A stretch of DNA of 64,000 bases from Methylovulum miyakonense HT12 (GTDB taxonomy: Bacteria > Pseudomonadota > Gammaproteobacteria > Methylococcales > Methylomonadaceae), in assembly GCF_000384075.1 (NCBI RefSeq), contig NZ_KB913025.1, positions 498,238-562,237 on the forward strand, written 5' to 3'. This document shows, piece after piece, positions 61,891-64,000 of this stretch (its first letter is position 1; each line of letters starts with the position of its first letter). A model generated the notes under the pieces. It was not told where the DNA came from, searched no databases, and saw only the letters and a program-made list of their open reading frames with translations. The position numbers were made by a program, and so were the translations under genes.

Positions 61891-63144
61891 ATGACTCAAC
61901 AACATTCCACTGTCCTGATCATTGGCGGCGGCGCGGCGGGCGTTTCGGTCGCCAATAACATGCGCAGGCAAAACAAAACTATCGACATTACCCTTATCGA
62001 ACCAGCGGAAACCCACTACTACCAACCCGGTTTCACTATCGTTGGCGGGGGCGCTTACACCCTGAAACAAACCATGCGCAAGGAAGCGGACTTAATCCAC
62101 CCTTCGGTCACATGGATTAAGGATTACGCCGACACCTTCCAACCCGAAGACAACACCGTCACCCTACGCTCCGGTGACGTGGTCGGCTATGACTATCTGG
62201 TCGTTTGCCCAGGCCTGCAATTGGATTGGGGCAAAATCCAAGGCTTGAAAGAAACCATCGGCAAAAACCAAGTGTGCAGCAATTATTCGCCGGAAACCGT
62301 TGAATACACCTGGGAATGCATCCAAAACATGCAATCCGGCATCGCCTTGTTCACGCAACCGCCCATGCCGATCAAATGTGCAGGTGCGCCGCAAAAGATC
62401 ATGTACTTGGCGGCGGACCGTTTCCGCAAAAAAGGCATACTGGACAAGTTCACCATCGAATTCCTCAACGCAGGGCCGGCGTTGTTTGGCGTGCCTTTCT
62501 TCGCCAAGGCCTTAAGCAAGGTCGTTGCCGATTACGGCATCACCACCTCGTTCAACCATAATTTGGTCGGGATAGACGGCGACGCCAAAATGGCGACGTT
62601 CGAAGTGAGCGACAGCAACGGCAACAAGGAGCGTGTCACCAAAGCCTTTGACATGATCCACGTCACGCCGCCACAAAGCGCACCGGATTTTATCAAGCAA
62701 AGCCCCTTGGCAAATGCCGCAGGTTGGGTGGATGTCAACGACAAAAGTTTGCAACACAGCAAATACCCGAACATTTTCAGCCTGGGCGATGTCGCGGCGA
62801 CCAGCAACGCCAAAACCGCCGCTGCCGTACGCAAACAAGTACCGGTGGTGGTTGACAACATCCTTGGCCTGATTGACAGCAAAACGGTCGTGGAAGGCTA
62901 CGATGGTTATGGCTCCTGCCCGTTGACCACTTCCTTGAACACCGTCATGCTGGCGGAATTTTCTTATGGCGGCAAAGTGACGCCGTCTTTCCCATGGCTG
63001 GATCCACGCGCCAACCGCCCGATCTGGTGGTGGGGGAAAACCACGGGCTTCCCCTGGCTGTATTGGCATTTGATGATTAAAGGTTACCGCATTGATATTC
63101 CGCATCTGGAATCTTATGCGAAGAAGTTTGTGAGCGAGCCATAA
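61891..63144 (+). CDS. sqr: Sulfide:quinone oxidoreductase (type II, SQOR-like)
   Basis: Flavoprotein that oxidises sulfide and passes electrons to quinone, used for detoxification or energy. 417 aa from the ATG at 61891, preceded by GGAGGG. FAD motif VLIIGGGAAGVSVANNM, three expected redox cysteines (C129 in NQVCSNY, C163 in IKCAGAPQK, C343 in YGSCPLTTS) and second FAD contact NIFSLGDVAATSNAKTAAAV. The IKCAGAPQKIMYL stretch is the hallmark of the type II enzymes that include the human mitochondrial SQOR. No persulfide dioxygenase gene is adjacent. Confidence 0.94.
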   Translation: MTQQHSTVLIIGGGAAGVSVANNMRRQNKTIDITLIEPAETHYYQPGFTIVGGGAYTLKQTMRKEADLIHPSVTWIKDYADTFQPEDNTVTLRSGDVVGYDYLVVCPGLQLDWGKIQGLKETIGKNQVCSNYSPETVEYTWECIQNMQSGIALFTQPPMPIKCAGAPQKIMYLAADRFRKKGILDKFTIEFLNAGPALFGVPFFAKALSKVVADYGITTSFNHNLVGIDGDAKMATFEVSDSNGNKERVTKAFDMIHVTPPQSAPDFIKQSPLANAAGWVDVNDKSLQHSKYPNIFSLGDVAATSNAKTAAAVRKQVPVVVDNILGLIDSKTVVEGYDGYGSCPLTTSLNTVMLAEFSYGGKVTPSFPWLDPRANRPIWWWGKTTGFPWLYWHLMIKGYRIDIPHLESYAKKFVSEP

Positions 63145-63151
63145 AAGACCA

Positions 63152-63184
63152 AGGCCTTTCAGGTTTCTAAAACCCGAAAGGCCT
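63152..63184. terminator. Hairpin after sqr
   Basis: aggcctttc / gaaaggcct outer stem with an inner ggttt / aaacc stem, 7 bp after the sqr stop. No T-run after it on the plus strand. Confidence 0.45.
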
Positions 63185-63207
63185 ATCCCAAAACCTAAGG
63201 TATTGTC

Positions 63208-63348
63208 ATGCACTGCCTCATTATCGCTTTAATCACCATCAGTGTGCTGTACGCCCTGTATGCCATTGCCCTAACGCTAAAAGAGGCCATACTCTTCCCT
63301 TCCCGCCCCCATCGAAAACGTCAAATTTTGGGAAACCGCTTGCTATAA
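63208..63348 (+). CDS. Possible small membrane protein
   Basis: 46 aa. ATG at 63208, one hydrophobic helix (CLIIALITISVLYALYAIAL), then a basic tail (SRPHRKRQILGNRLL). No clear ribosome site and no family. Small single-helix proteins of this shape are real in many genomes, but this one rests only on the open frame and hydrophobicity. It lies between sqr and the end of the converging ureG. Confidence 0.3.
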   Translation: MHCLIIALITISVLYALYAIALTLKEAILFPSRPHRKRQILGNRLL

Positions 63349-63422
63349 CCTTGGCCTGAGGGTCAGAATCTTCGATGACCGGCAAAACGCTTGACTGGCT
63401 ACTGGACGTCCAATAATGGCTA

Positions 63423-64000
63423 TCAGCCATGCCCAAGCGTCACGTCCAACATCCCTGCCCGGATAATAAACGCCTCAATATCCGCCAAGCCCGTTCCGGT
63501 TTTTAAATTACTGAATACAAACGGACGTTCGCCACGCATTTTCTTGGCATCCCTGTCCATCACGTCCAACGACGCGCCAACATAAGGCGCAAGATCAATC
63601 TTATTAATCACCAACAAATCCGAACGGGTGATGCCGGGGCCGCCTTTGCGGGGGATTTTGTCGCCCGCTGAAACGTCAATCACGTAAATGGTCAAATCCG
63701 CCAATTCCGGGCTAAACGTCGCGCTGAGGTTATCGCCGCCACTTTCCACCATAATAAAATCCAGGTTATCCCAACGCTCGCACAACTCATCCACCGCCGC
63801 CAAATTCATCGACGCATCCTCGCGGATGGCGGTATGCGGGCAGCCACCCGTTTCCACGCCCAAAATCCGCTCTTCCGGCAGCGCTTGGCTGCGGATTAAA
63901 AATTGCTGGTCTTCGCGGGTGTAGATGTCGTTAGTCACCACCGCAATTTCAAAATTGTCGCGCATCCGTTTGCACAAGGCATCCACCAACGCGGTTTTAC
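63423..64000 (-). CDS. ureG: Urease accessory GTPase UreG (partial, N-terminus outside window)
   Basis: SIMIBI-class GTPase that delivers nickel to urease. 192 residues are visible, starting inside the P-loop ([15 protein letters not shown]); the first ~15 residues lie beyond base 64000. Motifs: [33 protein letters not shown] (nickel-binding CPH), [40 protein letters not shown] and [15 protein letters not shown]. The CPH motif and ESGGDNL separate it from HypB. Other urease genes are expected outside the window. Confidence 0.95.
   Translation of the reverse strand, partial: KTALVDALCKRMRDNFEIAVVTNDIYTREDQQFLIRSQALPEERILGVETGGCPHTAIREDASMNLAAVDELCERWDNLDFIMVESGGDNLSATFSPELADLTIYVIDVSAGDKIPRKGGPGITRSDLLVINKIDLAPYVGASLDVMDRDAKKMRGERPFVFSNLKTGTGLADIEAFIIRAGMLDVTLGHG

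Overview
The window is a densely packed chromosomal segment of a gammaproteobacterium. The evidence is gene order: nlpD-rpoS, accB-accC...prmA...dusB-fis, ubiG-mupP-yciK, nagZ-hpt-MTI phosphorylase and tamA-tamB are all classic gammaproteobacterial neighbourhoods. The overall style (PEP carboxylase, type II sulfide:quinone oxidoreductase, urease GTPase, an HvfA/bufferin-type copper peptide cluster, c-di-GMP genes) would fit a methanotroph of the Methylococcales. No methane monooxygenase gene is in view, so that placement is inference. No rRNA, tRNA, CRISPR array, prophage or intact insertion sequence was recognised.

Layout. 0-4.2 kb (minus): cysD (cut by the window start), mpl, then the molybdenum cofactor pair mobB-moeA. 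4.3-7.9 kb (plus): membrane J-domain protein, nlpD, rpoS, a lipoprotein alpha/beta hydrolase. 8.0-16.4 kb (minus): aroQ-accB-accC-PilZ-prmA-DUF3426-rlmI-two small Cys-rich proteins-dusB-fis. 16.5-24.2 kb (plus): ubiG-mupP-yciK-sufT, an EAL-CBS-GGDEF protein, nagZ-hpt-MTIP-nth. 24.3-26.7 kb (plus): a RiPP-like cluster, with a 209-aa secreted precursor carrying 13 cysteines in EGxCG-type repeats, then DUF692/MNIO (HvfB) and DUF2063 (HvfC) proteins. 27-34 kb: PA3496-family protein, pncC with an overlapping lipoprotein, exported DJ-1/PfpI protein, and a three-gene DUF4331-TPR-HupE/UreJ-like operon. 34.4-46.4 kb: YgjP-like metallopeptidase, an orphan RHS toxin with its putative immunity gene, a very large unknown membrane protein and a Zur-like regulator. 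47-55.4 kb: YfiR, ppc, small unknowns and a PF04392-type ABC transporter. 55.8-64 kb: tamA-tamB, sqr and ureG (cut by the window end).

How genes work together. mpl, mupP and nagZ are three steps of peptidoglycan recycling. mobB-moeA act late in molybdenum cofactor synthesis. accBC starts fatty acid synthesis in an operon-like run that also holds translation-modifying enzymes (prmA, rlmI, dusB) and fis. tamAB is an envelope assembly system. The HvfABC-like cluster probably makes a modified, thiol-rich, secreted copper-binding peptide.

The most interesting items are: the long multi-repeat RiPP precursor, with a strong terminator hairpin between it and its modifying enzymes; the RHS/immunity island bounded by 183-bp direct repeats that include a decayed paralogous 3' end of the neighbouring giant gene; a pair of small Cys-rich proteins inserted in the acc-fis run; a DnaA-box palindrome before tamAB; and several families of interspersed palindromic repeats, one of which frames two ABC transporter genes as perfect inverted copies.
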